A DNA stretch of 64,000 nucleotides, from the NCBI RefSeq assembly GCF_002632825.1, contig NZ_NJAJ01000016.1, positions 48,041 to 112,040 of the forward strand. Reading direction: 5' to 3'. Shown here one piece after another: positions 63,917 through 64,000 of the stretch (positions are counted from its first letter, which is position 1; each line of letters opens with the position of its first letter). Origin of the DNA: Xenorhabdus stockiae. GTDB taxonomy: Bacteria > Pseudomonadota > Gammaproteobacteria > Enterobacterales > Enterobacteriaceae. A program made the translations under genes and the position numbers. The notes under the pieces are model-generated. The model was given only the letters and a program-made list of their open reading frames with translations. It made no database searches and was not told the origin of the DNA.

Positions 63917-64000
63917 TTAAGCTATTGCTGAAATATCTTCTTCTGAGTAGAAAATTTTCAGTGATGGCTTTTTCTCTTTAAGGCAGTAAGCAATCAATCC
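63917..64000 (-). CDS. Partial CDS, C-terminal 27 residues only
   Basis: A minus-strand frame runs in from beyond the window end and stops with TAA at 63917-63919. The visible tail contains LIAYCLKEKKPSLKIFYSEE and ends DISAIA. The frame is clean and protein-like, but too short to name. Confidence 0.5.
   Translation of the reverse strand, partial: GLIAYCLKEKKPSLKIFYSEEDISAIA

Noticed and set aside
1..64000. CRISPR array, tRNA or rRNA genes, IS elements
   Set aside because: No regularly spaced repeats, cloverleaf-like sequences or transposase motifs were seen.

Overview
The window looks like an accessory region of a Gram-negative enterobacterium of the Morganellaceae, most probably Photorhabdus (Xenorhabdus is the alternative). 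Reasons: AT-rich DNA, enterobacterial lineage genes (yhfL, yaiI, poxB, dkgB, ydeE), a Kdo hydroxylase, a ribitol dehydrogenase/kinase pair close to the Klebsiella one, and many NRPS-like, secreted and efflux genes typical of insect-associated species. There are no rRNA or tRNA genes, no CRISPR array and no recognisable insertion sequence.

Layout. (1) 1-13.4 kb: specialised metabolism. It opens with the 3' end of an NRPS whose last module (A-T-TE) has a proline-like pocket, overlapped by a flavin monooxygenase. This pair matches the PxaA/PxaB type of pyrrolizidine alkaloid synthesis. A TetR/MFS pair, a secreted lipase-like protein, a free-standing T-TE protein, a cupin, an SMP-30 lactonase and a second A-T-TE protein follow. 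(2) 13.9-23.6 kb: single genes including a ComB-type phosphatase, a T4-type pyrimidine-dimer glycosylase, an ACT protein, KdoO, YhfL, a NUDIX hydrolase, an ABC-F ATPase divergent from a TetR regulator across a 46-bp perfect palindrome, and an arginase-fold protein. (3) 23.7-31.5 kb: poxB, yaiI, a DUF4184 membrane protein, an aegerolysin/ET79-type secreted protein, and rbtD-rbtK. (4) 32-41.5 kb: ydeE, an amino-acid-oxidase-like flavoprotein, an ABC exporter, an aldo-keto reductase, a convergent A-T-reductase protein, and a dkgB homologue lacking its catalytic-lysine segment. (5) 41.5-48.5 kb: a four-gene tripartite export operon, divergent from a tandem array of four small secreted two-cysteine proteins that share a repeated leader. 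(6) 48.6-64 kb: regulators, small membrane and secreted proteins, a frameshifted acetyltransferase, catA, an O-methyltransferase, a deleted phzF, an AhpD-like protein, an MFS/LysR pair, small enzymes, then an SMP-30 lactonase, a DmpA-type peptidase, a two-motif aspartic protease and an NhaC antiporter.

How they fit. The carrier-domain proteins supply TE or reductase release, but no condensation domain is visible anywhere, so each either works alone, in trans, or (the first) is the tail of a larger synthetase. Transport is heavily represented: four MFS or antiport carriers, one ABC exporter and one tripartite pump. Remnants (phzF, the acetyltransferase, a 49-codon coding scrap) and solitary genes point to rapid turnover.

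The most unusual items are the four-member secreted-protein array with its shared leader, the pxa-like pair, the free T-TE protein, the palindromic ABC-F/TetR control region and the dkgB active-site deletion. All assignments come from reading motifs and recalling families; no search was run.
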